Assembly: GCF_007018905.1 (NCBI RefSeq)
Contig: NZ_CP041402.1
Location: 1,352,001 to 1,416,000 of the forward strand
Direction of reading: 5' to 3'
DNA from: Tardiphaga sp. vice304
Lineage (GTDB): Bacteria; Pseudomonadota; Alphaproteobacteria; Rhizobiales; Xanthobacteraceae
Length of the DNA stretch: 64,000 nucleotides
Shown: positions 35,645-45,141 of the stretch, piece by piece
Position numbering within the stretch: position 1 is the stretch's first letter
Layout: the number at the start of each line of letters is the position of its first letter
Translations under genes and position numbers: made by a program
The notes under the pieces: generated by a model
Database searches by the model: none
What the model was told of the DNA's origin: nothing
What the model saw: the letters and a program-made list of their open reading frames with translations, nothing else

Positions 35645-37156
35645 TCAGATACTGATATCGATGCCGCGGCTGGATCCCAGCATGCGGCCGTAGTTGTGCC
35701 CGACGGAAACCGCCGGGATGGAGTCGTCTTCGCTGATGATCAGACGCTGTGACTGACGCCCGGAATTGTCGCCGTTGTTCTGCTGCTGTCCCTGCGACTG
35801 GTCGCGCAGGCTGAACTGCAGCCCGCCGTCGCTGGTCTTCATGCCGGCCTGCTCCAGCGCGCGCTGCAGCTGCGGCGCGTCCTGACGCAGCATCGCCAGC
35901 GTCTCCGGCTTCTCCACCGTCAGATGCGAGGTGACGTTGCCGTCGCGGTCGACGTCGAGGCGGACATCGATGCGGCCGAGTTCGGCCGGGTCGAGACGGA
36001 TGTCGAAGCGGCTCTTGCCGGATTGTGCCGACTGCGCGATTTCGACGGCGACGCCGCTCAGCGGCACCGGCGTATTGGCGGCGAGCGTGGCCGTGAACTG
36101 CGGCGCCGTGGCGACGATGGGGGCCGTAGTCGGCAGCGGCGGCTGCGTCGTCATGTTGGTCGGCTGGGGCGCATCGGTCGATGCAGGCTGCACGGTATCT
36201 GGCGTAGCGCGCTCATGCGCGGCATGCGCGGCGTGCTTTGCCGCGGCATTGCCGGAGTCCGGCTTGACGCCATCGGCGGAAACGTCGCCGGTACCGTTCT
36301 TGACGTCCTTCGTAGTCGATGCGGTGGCCTGCGTCGGCTGCGGCGCGATCCCCGTCGCGGTCCCCGTCGTTTCGGACTTGGCGTCGCTCTCGGTCGTCGG
36401 CTTGGCTTCCTTGCTGGCGGTCTTGGCCGCGGCTGGCGTGGCGGCGGCGATCAGGGCGGCAAAATCCGGATCGGTGGTTGGCGGCGTCGCGGTCTCTGCG
36501 GCAGCTTCGGTGCCGGTCGTAGCCGTGGCTTCCGCGGCGGCGGCCTGGGCCTTCAACACCGCGGCGGCAATCGCCAGCGGCGCGGTCGCGCCGGTTGAGG
36601 CGTCGACCGGTGCCGAGGCAGTGTCTACAGAGGCGGTAACCACAGGCATGACGACGGCAACCGCGGCCACCGGCACGGCTTTGTCCGATTCGGCAGGAAC
36701 CGCGGCGGCGTCCGTCGGGGCGGCGTCCTTCGTGTCCTTGCCGTCCTGGGCGTCTTTCGTATCCTTGGCCGCATCCTTTTCGAGTTTGCCGTTGTCCGGC
36801 TTGCTGTCGCTGCGGACCGGCCTATTGGCCTTGCTGTTGTCGGTGGCGTCGGCGCGGTCGCTGGCGGCCTTGGTCTGGGCGTCCTGATTGCGGGCGTCCG
36901 ATGCGGCGGCAGCATCGGCGCGGGAGTCCCTGCGCTGCGCGCGGTCGTCGGCCTTGGCCGGCCGCTGGTCGTCGCGAGACGGCGACGGTGCCTCGGGCAG
37001 GGTGGAATCCGGCCGGTCTTTGGCGCTGTTAGCGGTATTGTTGTTGACCATCGCGCTGAAGCTGCCGGCGTCGACCGGCTTGTCGTCGCGGACCGACTTC
37101 GATCGCGCAGGCGCAAACGATACGTTTGAGGCGATATCTGACGTCACGCTAACCAC
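35645..37156 (-). CDS. fliK: Flagellar hook-length control protein FliK
   Basis: 503 residues. Roughly the first 350 are low-complexity and rich in Ala, Thr, Asp and Lys (for example KDTKDAQDGKDTKDA), the flexible ruler part. The C-terminal Flg_hook domain contains FDIRLDPAELGRIDVRLDVD and PQLQRALEQAGM; it switches export specificity from hook to filament. The start is GTG at 37156 with AAAGG upstream. First gene of a fliK-flgD unit. Alphaproteobacterial FliK proteins differ widely in the disordered part, so length is a poor guide. Confidence 0.88.
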   Translation of the reverse strand: MVSVTSDIASNVSFAPARSKSVRDDKPVDAGSFSAMVNNNTANSAKDRPDSTLPEAPSPSRDDQRPAKADDRAQRRDSRADAAAASDARNQDAQTKAASDRADATDNSKANRPVRSDSKPDNGKLEKDAAKDTKDAQDGKDTKDAAPTDAAAVPAESDKAVPVAAVAVVMPVVTASVDTASAPVDASTGATAPLAIAAAVLKAQAAAAEATATTGTEAAAETATPPTTDPDFAALIAAATPAAAKTASKEAKPTTESDAKSETTGTATGIAPQPTQATASTTKDVKNGTGDVSADGVKPDSGNAAAKHAAHAAHERATPDTVQPASTDAPQPTNMTTQPPLPTTAPIVATAPQFTATLAANTPVPLSGVAVEIAQSAQSGKSRFDIRLDPAELGRIDVRLDVDRDGNVTSHLTVEKPETLAMLRQDAPQLQRALEQAGMKTSDGGLQFSLRDQSQGQQQNNGDNSGRQSQRLIISEDDSIPAVSVGHNYGRMLGSSRGIDISI

Positions 37157-37336
37157 GGCCGGCCTTTCGAGATGAGTTCCAGTGTTCCTTGAGCAAAGAC
37201 CGGGCCACGCGGTCCAGAAAAAATAAATCTATACATTTCAATATGTTATAGGAACGGTGCCAAGAGCTAGCGAGCGTTTCCGCTACTTTGTTTCTGCCTG
37301 TCGGCAAGAATTGCCGTTGCGGGGCCGCCAGCGTGA

Positions 37337-37365
37337 TTGCCTGAGCGGAAGTCGGCCTATATTAA
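37337..37365 (+). promoter_or_regulatory. Possible sigma-70 promoter of mnmA
   Basis: TTGCCT, 17 bases, TATTAA, about 97 bases before the mnmA start. The rest of the 306-bp gap (37157-37462) holds an A+T-rich patch near 37215-37250 that may carry the fliK promoter on the other strand. Confidence 0.3.
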
Positions 37366-37462
37366 AGTGCAGCATCCCAGCCATCGCCGGAACACGCTCG
37401 CGTTCCTCGATCCGTTCCCCTTTTCCTGATCGCGGCGGCTCGCAGCCAGCCCGGTCGCATCG

Positions 37463-38677
37463 ATGACCGAACCCATGCGCAACAGTCTGGATCTCGAAGG
37501 CCATCCGCAGGACACCAGGGTCGTGGTCGCCATGTCCGGTGGCGTCGATTCCTCGGTGACGGCCGCGCTGCTGAAGTCGCAGGGCTATGATGTCGTCGGC
37601 ATCACGCTGCAGCTCTACGACCATGGCGCCGCCACCCACCGCAAGGGCGCCTGCTGTGCCGGTCGCGATATCCACGACGCCCGTGACGTCGCCGAACGCC
37701 TCGGCATTCCGCATTACGTGCTGGATTACGAGAGTAAGTTCCGCGAGTCGGTGATCGACAATTTCGCCGCCAGCTACGCCATCGGCGAAACGCCGGTGCC
37801 GTGCATCGAATGCAACCGCTCCGTCAAGTTTCGCGACCTGCTGGCCACCGCGCGCGAACTCGGCGCGCAGGCCTTGGCCACGGGCCATTACGTCGCCTCG
37901 CGCCGTCTGGACGATGGCTCGCGCGCGCTGGTTTGCGCTGCGGATGCCGATCGCGACCAGAGCTACTTCCTGTTCGCCACCACGCAGGAACAGCTCGACT
38001 ATCTGCGCTTTCCGCTCGGCGACATGACCAAGCCGCAGACCCGCGAACTGGCGCGGCAGTTCGGCCTGTCGGTTGCCGACAAGCAGGACAGCCAGGACAT
38101 CTGCTTCGTGCCGTCCGGCCGTTACACCGACGTGATCGAGCGCATGAAGCCGAACGCGCTGGAGCCCGGCGACATCGTCGATCTCGATGGCCGCGTGATC
38201 GGCCGTCATGAGGGCATCGTGCACTTCACCGTCGGTCAGCGCCGCGGCCTCGGCATTGCGGCGAGTGCGCCGCTCTATGTCATCAAGCTCGACGCCGCCT
38301 CCCGGCGCGTCATCGTCGGTCCGCGCGAGGCCTTGCGCATGCACCGCATCGCGCTGCGTGACATCAACTGGATCGGCGGCGGCACTTTGGATGCGGCGGT
38401 CGGCGACGGGCTCGAACTGTTCGTCAAGGTGCGCTCGACCCGCGGTCCGCAGCCGGCGTGGCTGCGCGCGGTGAGTGGCGGTTACGAGATCGAACTGGTC
38501 GGCGGCGAGGAGGGTGTGTCGCCCGGCCAGGCCTGCGTGTTCTATGATGCCGCCAGTGGCCAGGCCCGCGTGCTAGGCGGCGGCTTCATCAAAAGCGCGG
38601 CGGCAAACAGCGTTGTTGGTCGTCCGGCCAGGGATGTTAACGTTCAGCAGCCGCTGGTCGCAGCGTTGCGTATCTAA
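37463..38677 (+). CDS. mnmA: tRNA-specific 2-thiouridylase MnmA
   Basis: 404 residues. It makes 2-thiouridine at the wobble base of Glu, Gln and Lys tRNAs using ATP and sulfur from the Tus relay or IscS. The PP-loop SGGVDSS lies at residues 25-31, catalytic Cys117 in IECNRSVKF, and the partner Cys near 214 in [11 protein letters not shown]. The VGQRRGLGI and [16 protein letters not shown] segments mark the C-terminal tRNA-binding and beta-barrel parts. ATG at 37463 or 37475. It overlaps no neighbour; the methyltransferase begins 16 bases after its stop. Confidence 0.95.
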   Translation: MTEPMRNSLDLEGHPQDTRVVVAMSGGVDSSVTAALLKSQGYDVVGITLQLYDHGAATHRKGACCAGRDIHDARDVAERLGIPHYVLDYESKFRESVIDNFAASYAIGETPVPCIECNRSVKFRDLLATARELGAQALATGHYVASRRLDDGSRALVCAADADRDQSYFLFATTQEQLDYLRFPLGDMTKPQTRELARQFGLSVADKQDSQDICFVPSGRYTDVIERMKPNALEPGDIVDLDGRVIGRHEGIVHFTVGQRRGLGIAASAPLYVIKLDAASRRVIVGPREALRMHRIALRDINWIGGGTLDAAVGDGLELFVKVRSTRGPQPAWLRAVSGGYEIELVGGEEGVSPGQACVFYDAASGQARVLGGGFIKSAAANSVVGRPARDVNVQQPLVAALRI

Positions 38678-38693
38678 GAGATCAGGGCAGGAA

Positions 38694-39332
38694 ATGGCTG
38701 GCGATATCGACCGCGCGGGGGTCGCGAAGGCTTACGGGCTGTGGGCACCGATCTACGACATCGTGTTCGGCAAGGTATTCGAGTCCGGCCGCCAGGCCAC
38801 GATCATCGAGGCCGACCGGATCGGCGGCCGTATTCTCGACGTCGGCGTCGGCACCGGGCTGTCGCTGATCGATTATTCCCGCACCACCCGGATCTGCGGC
38901 GTCGATATATCCGAGCCGATGCTGCGCAAGGCGCATCAGCGCGTGAAGGCGCTGAACCTGACCAACGTCGAGACGCTGGCGGTGATGGACGCCAAGAACC
39001 TCGCTTTTGCGGATGACTACTTTGACGCCGTGGTGGCGCAGTACGTCATCACCGCCGTGCCCGATCCCGAAGCGACGCTGGACGATTTCATTCGCGTTCT
39101 GAAGCCTGGCGGCGAGCTGATCCTTGTGAACCATATCGGTGCTGAAAGCGGCCCGCGAAAATTGTTCGAGTTGGCCTTTGCGCCATTGGCGCGCCGGCTC
39201 GGCTGGCGTCCCGAGTTTCCGTGGGGGCGGCTGGTGGACTGGGCTGCCGGACATGGAGGCATCACCCTGGCCGAACGCCGTCCGATGCCCCCGATGGGCC
39301 ATTTTTCGCTGATCCGGTACCGCAAAACCTGA
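38694..39332 (+). CDS. pmtA: Phosphatidylethanolamine N-methyltransferase (PmtA-like)
   Basis: 212 residues, class I SAM-dependent methyltransferase. The SAM-binding motif is ILDVGVGTGLSL, followed by GVDISEPML and the acidic VMDAKNLAFADDYFD. The opening (GLWAPIYDIVFGKVFESGR) and the ending around LVNHIGAESGPRKLFE are typical of Rhodobacter-type PmtA enzymes that methylate phosphatidylethanolamine toward phosphatidylcholine; UbiE-type quinone methyltransferases are the alternative but differ in length. The ATG has GGGCAGG upstream. Probably cotranscribed with mnmA, though functions are unrelated. Confidence 0.8.
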   Translation: MAGDIDRAGVAKAYGLWAPIYDIVFGKVFESGRQATIIEADRIGGRILDVGVGTGLSLIDYSRTTRICGVDISEPMLRKAHQRVKALNLTNVETLAVMDAKNLAFADDYFDAVVAQYVITAVPDPEATLDDFIRVLKPGGELILVNHIGAESGPRKLFELAFAPLARRLGWRPEFPWGRLVDWAAGHGGITLAERRPMPPMGHFSLIRYRKT

Positions 39333-39374
39333 TGTGCCGATCGGAACATGCAGGCGGTCGCGCCGTTGACCCCG

Positions 39375-39683
39375 ATGAAGTTCACGTCAACGCTGTTGAT
39401 CGTCAGTCTTTCACTCGCCGGCACGGGCATTGCGTTCCCGCAGGCGGCGAATTGCACGCCGACGCAGACCGATCCGCAGCAGGGGACGTTGTCACCTGAG
39501 CGCGCGCCATCCGGCCGGAATTCCGAGCCTTTGAGCGACAGGTTGGCCAGATCCGATGGCGTGTTGTGTCCGCCCGGTGGGATCGATACAGAAATGCGCG
39601 TGCCTGCGCCGGACGCCAGTACGACCCCGGTACTTCCGCCCCCCGGCAATTCCACCACCGATCAAAGCGTACGACCTAAATAG
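39375..39683 (+). CDS. Hypothetical exported protein
   Basis: 102 residues from the ATG at 39375 (an ATG at 39348 is also open). A Sec signal peptide (MKFTSTLLIVSLSLAGTGIA) precedes a Pro/Ser/Thr-rich, probably disordered mature part with two Cys residues (ANCTPTQ and VLCPPGG) that could pair in the periplasm. I do not recognise the family. Its 3' end overlaps the convergent gene by eight bases. Confidence 0.55.
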   Translation: MKFTSTLLIVSLSLAGTGIAFPQAANCTPTQTDPQQGTLSPERAPSGRNSEPLSDRLARSDGVLCPPGGIDTEMRVPAPDASTTPVLPPPGNSTTDQSVRPK

Positions 39684-40107
39684 AAGTGGGGGCCGTCCCC
39701 GAACGTTGCGGTTCGTGCTCGGCGAAGCGTGACAGCAGCACGGTTCTCATGGATTTGTAGTTGGCGATGCCCTCGACGAGTTCGCGCAGCCGGCGCTGAC
39801 CGTTGGAAATCTCCTTCTCCAACAGATCGAGATGATCGCTGTCGAGCGGTTCGCGCGTCAGATACTCATCATTGCCGTTGCCAAAGGTTACGGCGGCGCG
39901 CGACAGCACGTCATCGACCCGGCGGGTGAGGCCGGCATGTTCCTTTTCGGCACCCGTCAAGGCCTGCTCGATCGCCAGCAGGATCGCGTGGACGCGCCCG
40001 CTGTCGGTCTCGGCGTCACGGGAAGCCGAACGCGCCTTGAATTCGCGCTCGCCGATCATGCCGCGGAGATAGTGCTGGGCACGAAACCTCGGGAAGTGCT
40101 CAAACAT
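39676..40107 (-). CDS. Conserved hypothetical protein, possible CtrA target
   Basis: 143 residues, soluble, mostly helical. Segments such as ARSASRDAETDSGRVHAILLA and LEKEISNGQRRLRELVEGIANYK suggest a coiled-coil-like bundle. I do not recognise the family. The ATG has GAGGCAGG upstream. About 57-82 bases before the start lies a run of three CtrA half-sites at 11-base intervals, so the gene may belong to the cell-cycle or motility regulon. Confidence 0.6.
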   Translation of the reverse strand: MFEHFPRFRAQHYLRGMIGEREFKARSASRDAETDSGRVHAILLAIEQALTGAEKEHAGLTRRVDDVLSRAAVTFGNGNDEYLTREPLDSDHLDLLEKEISNGQRRLRELVEGIANYKSMRTVLLSRFAEHEPQRSGTAPTSI

Positions 40108-40162
40108 GGGCCTGCCTCGATTGCAGCGCGAAAACCGCGCATCTATTCATCGGAGACCAGCG

Positions 40163-40188
40163 TTAGCAATTCGTTAATGCGGCGCTAA
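40163..40188 (-). promoter_or_regulatory. Triple CtrA-like half-site array
   Basis: On the plus strand: TTAG-N7-TTAA-N7-CTAA. Each adjacent pair is a seven-of-eight match to the CtrA consensus with exact spacing. It lies upstream of the hypothetical minus-strand gene and 240 bases before pstS on the other side. Confidence 0.4.
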
Positions 40189-40304
40189 GTCCGCGGTATC
40201 GTCTGGTACCCCCGTCTACGATCGAACCTTCCATAACCGGCCAAATATCGCTCGCACAGCTCCGGGGAAACGGGTTTTATCATTGAAATCATTGATGAAA
40301 TGCC

Positions 40305-40322
40305 GTGTCACATGAACGTCAT
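40305..40322 (+). promoter_or_regulatory. Pho box upstream of pstS
   Basis: GTGTCAC-ATGA-ACGTCAT: two seven-base direct repeats with a four-base gap, near the CTGTCAT-N4-CTGTCAT pattern bound by PhoB, 89 bases before the pstS start. An A+T-rich AATATT follows eight bases later as a possible -10. Confidence 0.6.
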
Positions 40323-40410
40323 CCAATTGCAATATTAGCTCCACAGCAGGCTCGTAAAGAGGCGGCACAGGGCTCCGGGACGGGCGCCCTTGACCCAACG
40401 GAGATCACCC

Positions 40411-41421
40411 ATGAAATTCCTCAAGGCAATCGTCGCAGTCGGCCTGATGGCCGCTTCGACCTCGGCATTCGCTGCCGACATCACCGGTGCGGGCGCGACC
40501 TTCCCCTTCCCGGTCTATTCGAAGTGGGCTGACGCCTACAAGAAAGAGACCGGCAATGGCCTGAATTACCAGTCGATCGGCTCCGGCGCAGGCATCAAGC
40601 AGATCCAGGCCAAGACCGTGACCTTCGGCGCCACCGACGCGCCGCTCAAGGCTGAGCAGCTCGAAAAAGACGGACTCGTGCAGTGGCCGATGGTGATGGG
40701 CGCGATCGTTCCCGTCGTGAACCTTGAAGGCATCGCTTCCGGCGAACTGGTTCTGTCCGGCGAACTGCTGGCCGACATCTATCTCGGCAAGGTCACCAAG
40801 TGGGACGACGCCGCGATCGTCAAGCTGAACCCCAAGCTGAAACTGCCCTCGGCCGCCATCACCGTGGTCCGCCGTTCGGACGGTTCGGGCACCACCTTCA
40901 ACTTCACCGATTATCTCGCCAAGGCGAGCCCGGACTGGAAGACCAAGGTCGGCATGGGCACCGCCGTCGAATGGCCGGTTGGCGTCGGCGCCAAGGGTAA
41001 CGAAGGCGTTGCCGGCAACATCAGCCAGACCAAGAACGCGATCGGTTACGTCGAATACGCTTACGCCAAGCAGAACAAGCTGACCTATGCCGGCATGATC
41101 AACAAGGCCGGCAAGACCGTGCAGCCGACCGTCGCCTCGTTCCAGGCCGCCGCGTCCAACGCCGATTGGGCCAAGGCTCCCGGCTATTACGTGATCCTGA
41201 CCGACCAGCCGGGCGACGCCTCCTGGCCGATCACCGCCGCAACCTTCATCCTGATGCACAAGGTTCCAGCCGACAAGGCAGCCTCCGCCGAAGCCATCAA
41301 GTTCTTCACCTGGGCCTTCGAGAAGGGCGACAAGATGGCCGAGGAACTCGACTACATTCCGATGCCGGAGCCGGTCGTCAAGCTGATCGAAAAGACCTGG
41401 TCGGCTGACATCAAGAGCTGA
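40411..41421 (+). CDS. pstS: Phosphate ABC transporter, periplasmic binding protein
   Basis: 336 residues. A Sec signal peptide (about 1-22, ending SAFAA) and the mature N terminus [17 protein letters not shown] are typical of PstS. Phosphate-contacting segments are GSGAGIKQI and [15 protein letters not shown]. The protein captures phosphate in the periplasm for PstCA. GGAG precedes the ATG. It heads the pst-pho operon behind a Pho box and is separated from pstC by 240 bp holding a repeat, which may lower downstream expression relative to pstS. Confidence 0.96.
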   Translation: MKFLKAIVAVGLMAASTSAFAADITGAGATFPFPVYSKWADAYKKETGNGLNYQSIGSGAGIKQIQAKTVTFGATDAPLKAEQLEKDGLVQWPMVMGAIVPVVNLEGIASGELVLSGELLADIYLGKVTKWDDAAIVKLNPKLKLPSAAITVVRRSDGSGTTFNFTDYLAKASPDWKTKVGMGTAVEWPVGVGAKGNEGVAGNISQTKNAIGYVEYAYAKQNKLTYAGMINKAGKTVQPTVASFQAAASNADWAKAPGYYVILTDQPGDASWPITAATFILMHKVPADKAASAEAIKFFTWAFEKGDKMAEELDYIPMPEPVVKLIEKTWSADIKS

Positions 41422-41444
41422 GCGATCACAAGCTGGCAGTAGTG

Positions 41445-41558
41445 TACCCTCCCCCCTCTTTGGGGAGGGGCAGGGAGAGGGGGGCGCCGGGCGACGGCGC
41501 TTGCGGCTCGCCCTCTCCCGGCGCTTCGCGCCACCCTCCCCCGCAAGGGGGGGCCGCG
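41445..41558. repeat. Palindromic intergenic repeat, family A (copy 4)
   Basis: ACCCTCCCCCCTCTTTGGGG at the left and ACCCTCCCCCGCAAGGGGGG at the right, with inner CGCCGGGCGACGGCGC. Unlike the other full copies it lies inside an operon, between pstS and pstC. Confidence 0.7.
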
Positions 41559-41663
41559 GGACTGGTGGCTCACCATAACGACGACCGCAGCGCGGCATCA
41601 GCGCAGCTCGAATTTCTCAACGATGCGCCCGTGCATCCAGTACAGTAAAAACAGGGGACTGGC

Positions 41664-42662
41664 GTGGCAGATATGGCCGTACAGAGCTCGTCGATGGAAG
41701 CTGCCGGACCGTATGATCGTGCGAAGGCGCTGAGCGCCTTCAAGTTCGGTGATCAGGCATTTTACTGGATCACGCGCCTGTGCGCGATGTCCGTCCTGCT
41801 GCTTCTCGGCGGCATCATTCTCTCGCTGATCGCGGGCGCCTGGCCGGCGATGAAGGAATACGGCTTGGCGTTCCTGTGGACGCAGCGCTGGGCGCCGGCC
41901 AACGATCCGCCGGTGCTGGGTGCGCTCGGCCCGATCTACGGCACGTTGGTGACCTCGGTGATCGCCATGGCGATCGCCATTCCGGTCGGCCTCGGCATCG
42001 CGATTTTCCTCACCGAGCTGTGCCCGCAGTGGCTGCGCCGGCCGATTGGCATGGCAATCGAACTGCTCGCCGGCATTCCCTCGATCATCTACGGCATGTG
42101 GGGCTTCTTCGTGCTCGGGCCGTATCTGGCCGATCATGTGCAGCCGTTCATGATCGCCACTTTTGAAGGCGTGCCGGTTCTCGGCACCATCTTCGCCGGC
42201 CCGCCCTCTTATCTCAGCCTGTTCAACGCGGCGCTGATCCTCGCCATCATGGTGTTGCCCTTCATCACCTCGATCTCGGTCGACGTGTTCAAGACGGTGC
42301 CGCCGGTACTGAAGGAAGCCGCCTATGGCGTCGGCTGCACCACCTGGGAAGTCGTGCGCAATGTCGTCATCCCCTACACCAAGGTAGGCGTGATCGGCGG
42401 CATCATGCTGGCGCTCGGCCGCGCGCTCGGCGAGACGATGGCGGTGACCTTCATCATCGGCAACTCGTTCCGGATTTCCGGGTCGCTATTCGGGCCGGGC
42501 ACCACTATCTCGGCAGCGATCGCCAGCGAGTTCGCGGAAAGCGATGGCCTGCACCAGTCCGCATTGATCCTGCTCGGCCTGCTGCTGTTCGTGCTGACAT
42601 TCTTCGTGCTGTCGGGCGCGCGGCTGATGCTGATGCGTCTCGAAAAGAAGGCGGGTAACTAG
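41664..42662 (+). CDS. pstC: Phosphate ABC transporter permease PstC
   Basis: 332 residues, six membrane helices after a cytosolic N-terminal tail of about 35 residues. The coupling EAA loop is KEAAYGVGCTTWEVVRNVVIP. It forms the membrane channel with PstA. The GTG at 41664 is chosen because AGGGGACT lies just upstream; an ATG three codons on is the alternative. A palindromic 60-bp spacer separates it from pstA. Confidence 0.93.
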   Translation: MADMAVQSSSMEAAGPYDRAKALSAFKFGDQAFYWITRLCAMSVLLLLGGIILSLIAGAWPAMKEYGLAFLWTQRWAPANDPPVLGALGPIYGTLVTSVIAMAIAIPVGLGIAIFLTELCPQWLRRPIGMAIELLAGIPSIIYGMWGFFVLGPYLADHVQPFMIATFEGVPVLGTIFAGPPSYLSLFNAALILAIMVLPFITSISVDVFKTVPPVLKEAAYGVGCTTWEVVRNVVIPYTKVGVIGGIMLALGRALGETMAVTFIIGNSFRISGSLFGPGTTISAAIASEFAESDGLHQSALILLGLLLFVLTFFVLSGARLMLMRLEKKAGN

Positions 42663-42669
42663 CATGGCC

Positions 42670-42694
42670 CCGAAAAGTGGATACCGGTTTTCGG
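42670..42694. repeat. Short palindromic element between pstC and pstA
   Basis: CCGAAAA at the left and TTTTCGG at the right around GTGGATACCGG. This sequence type recurs between genes in many Rhizobiales genomes, from memory; only one copy was noticed in this window. Confidence 0.5.
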
Positions 42695-42722
42695 ATAAGG
42701 CCATCATGCTTCAGGTGATGTC

Positions 42723-43568
42723 ATGAACCCGATTTACGCTTCCCGCCGCCGTTTCGACATGCTGATCCGTGCGCTGTGCTTCGGCGCCGCCATCTTCGGC
42801 GTCTCCTGGCTGGCGCTGATCCTGTTCACGCTGTTCAGCAACGGCCTCGCCGGCCTCAGCGTGCAGTTGTTCACGCAGAACACGCCGCCGCCGGGCTCCG
42901 CCGAAGGTGGCCTGCTCAACGCCATCGTCGGCTCGATCATCATGACGGCGATCGGCGTCGGCATCGGCGCGCCGCTCGGCCTGTTCGCCGGCACCTATTT
43001 GGCCGAATACGGCAAGAACGACCGGCTCACCGATGTGATCCGCTTCATCAACGACATCCTGCTGTCGGCGCCCTCAATCATCATCGGCCTTTTCGTCTAT
43101 GGCGCGGTGGTGGTGCCGATGGGCGGTTTCTCGGCCTTCGCCGGTTCATTGGCATTGGCCGTGATCGTGATCCCTGTGGTGGTCCGGACCACCGAGGACA
43201 TGCTCGGCCTGGTGCCCAATCCGCTGCGCGAAGCGGCCTCGGCGCTCGGCCTGCCGCGTTCGCTGGTGATCAAGCGGATCGCCTACCGCGCCGCCCGCGC
43301 CGGCCTCATCACCGGCGTTCTGCTGGCGACGGCCCGCGTCGCCGGCGAAACTGCGCCCTTGCTGTTCACCGCGCTGAGCAACCAGTTCTTCAGCCTGGAT
43401 CTCACCAGGACCATGGCCAACCTGCCGGTGACCATCAACAATTTCGTTCAAAGCCCCTACGAGTACTGGAAGCAGCTGGCCTGGAGCGGCGCTCTGATCA
43501 TAACCCTGGCCGTACTTGCCCTTAACATTGGCGCGCGCATTCTCGGCGCCGAGAGGACAGCGAAATGA
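42723..43568 (+). CDS. pstA: Phosphate ABC transporter permease PstA
   Basis: 281 residues with six membrane helices. The EAA loop is [20 protein letters not shown]. It pairs with PstC; the periplasmic loop near residues 40-65 is the usual variable part. It ends in ATGA, overlapping pstB by four bases. Confidence 0.93.
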   Translation: MNPIYASRRRFDMLIRALCFGAAIFGVSWLALILFTLFSNGLAGLSVQLFTQNTPPPGSAEGGLLNAIVGSIIMTAIGVGIGAPLGLFAGTYLAEYGKNDRLTDVIRFINDILLSAPSIIIGLFVYGAVVVPMGGFSAFAGSLALAVIVIPVVVRTTEDMLGLVPNPLREAASALGLPRSLVIKRIAYRAARAGLITGVLLATARVAGETAPLLFTALSNQFFSLDLTRTMANLPVTINNFVQSPYEYWKQLAWSGALIITLAVLALNIGARILGAERTAK

Positions 43569-44389
43569 GTGAACTATCCGTATCTTCCGGCGTATCCTCG
43601 GTTTCCCTGCCGCCGCAGGTGGCGATGGGCGAGGAGCGCTCCAAGGTCAGCGTCCGCGACCTGAATTTCTATTACGGCGACCATCACGCGCTGAAGCACA
43701 TCAACCTGACGCTGGTCGCCAACCGCGTCACCGCCTTCATCGGCCCGTCGGGCTGCGGCAAGTCCACGCTGCTGCGCATCTTCAACCGCATGTACGACCT
43801 CTATCCCGGCCAGCGTGCCGAGGGTCAGGTTATGCTCGACAGCCAGAACGTGCTCGATCCGAAGCTGGATCTCAACCTGCTGCGCGCCCGCGTCGGCATG
43901 GTGTTCCAGAAGCCGACGCCGTTCCCGATGACCATCTACGAAAACATCGCCTTCGGCGTGCGTCTCTACGAGAAGATCTCGAAGTCGGAGATGGATGGCC
44001 GCGTCGAGAAGGCGCTGCGCGGCGGCGCTCTGTGGAACGAGGTCAAGGACAAGCTGAACGCCTCCGGTCTCAGCCTGTCGGGCGGCCAGCAGCAACGCCT
44101 GTGCATCGCGCGCACCATTGCGGTCAGGCCCGAGGTGATCCTGTTCGACGAGCCGTGCTCGGCGCTGGATCCGATCTCGACCGCCAAGATCGAGGAATTG
44201 ATCGACGAGTTGAAGAACGACTACACCATTGCCATCGTCACCCACAACATGCAGCAGGCGGCGCGCGTTTCTGACAGCACCGCCTTCATGTATCTCGGCG
44301 AGTTGATCGAATTCGGCCCGACCAACAAGATCTTCACCTCGCCGACAGATCGCCGTACCCAGGATTACATCACCGGCCGGTTCGGCTGA
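43565..44389 (+). CDS. pstB: Phosphate ABC transporter ATPase PstB
   Basis: 274 residues. Walker [10 protein letters not shown], signature [16 protein letters not shown], Walker [16 protein letters not shown], and the switch His in [15 protein letters not shown] 30-residue tail precedes the ATPase fold. Besides powering uptake, PstB with PhoU and PhoR reports phosphate status to PhoB. Four-base overlap with pstA. Confidence 0.96.
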   Translation: MSELSVSSGVSSVSLPPQVAMGEERSKVSVRDLNFYYGDHHALKHINLTLVANRVTAFIGPSGCGKSTLLRIFNRMYDLYPGQRAEGQVMLDSQNVLDPKLDLNLLRARVGMVFQKPTPFPMTIYENIAFGVRLYEKISKSEMDGRVEKALRGGALWNEVKDKLNASGLSLSGGQQQRLCIARTIAVRPEVILFDEPCSALDPISTAKIEELIDELKNDYTIAIVTHNMQQAARVSDSTAFMYLGELIEFGPTNKIFTSPTDRRTQDYITGRFG

Positions 44390-44414
44390 CGCGTTGAACG
44401 CGGGAGGGATTGAT

Positions 44415-45125
44415 ATGGCTTTCGAACACACGACCAAGGCCTTCGACGGCGACCTGCAGGAATTGACCCGGCTGGTCGCTGAAATGGGTGGTCTCGCGGA
44501 GCGGCAGATCACCGATTCCGTCGACGCCTTGGTGCGTCGCGACATTCCGCTGGGAATGAAGGTGGCCGCCGCCGACCAGGAAATCGACCAACTGCAGCGC
44601 GTCATCGAAGAGCGTGCCGTGCTCACCATTGCCCGGCGTCAGCCGATGGCGGTGGATCTGCGCGAGATCGTTGGCGCGATGCGGGTTGCCACCGATCTGG
44701 AGCGGATCGGCGATCTCGCCAAGAACATCGGCAAGCGCGTCAATGCGTTGGACAGCGACTTCCATCCGCTGAAGCTGATCCGCGGCCTCGAACACATGAC
44801 TGATCTGGTGCGCTCGCAGGTCAAGGCCGTGCTCGATGCCTACGCCGCGCATGATCTGCCGGCGGCGATGGCGGTGTGGAAGGGCGACGAGGAGATCGAC
44901 GCGATCTGCACCTCGCTGTTCCGCGAACTGCTGACCTACATGATGGAAGATCCGCGCAACATCTCGTTCTGCATCCATCTGATGTTCTGCGCCAAAAACA
45001 TCGAGCGGATCGGCGATCATGCCACCAACATCGCCGAAACCGTATTCTACATGATTGAGGGCGAAGCGATCCTGGACAAGCGCCCGAAGGGCGATATGAC
45101 CAATTTCGCCAACGCCCCGGTTTAA
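44415..45125 (+). CDS. phoU: Phosphate signalling protein PhoU
   Basis: 236 residues made of two three-helix PhoU repeats, with metal-contacting acidic motifs in each repeat (LERIGDLAKNI and IERIGDHATNI, one per half). It dampens the Pho response when phosphate is plentiful. CGGGAGGG precedes the ATG. Located between pstB and phoB, as usual. Confidence 0.95.
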   Translation: MAFEHTTKAFDGDLQELTRLVAEMGGLAERQITDSVDALVRRDIPLGMKVAAADQEIDQLQRVIEERAVLTIARRQPMAVDLREIVGAMRVATDLERIGDLAKNIGKRVNALDSDFHPLKLIRGLEHMTDLVRSQVKAVLDAYAAHDLPAAMAVWKGDEEIDAICTSLFRELLTYMMEDPRNISFCIHLMFCAKNIERIGDHATNIAETVFYMIEGEAILDKRPKGDMTNFANAPV

Positions 45126-45141
45126 CGAGAGAGACAAGCCC

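Noticed and set aside
37240..37262. A TGGCAC on the minus strand upstream of fliK as a possible sigma-54 promoter for a FlbD target.
   Set aside because: The -24 element fits, but no GC or TTGC follows at the right distance for the -12 element.
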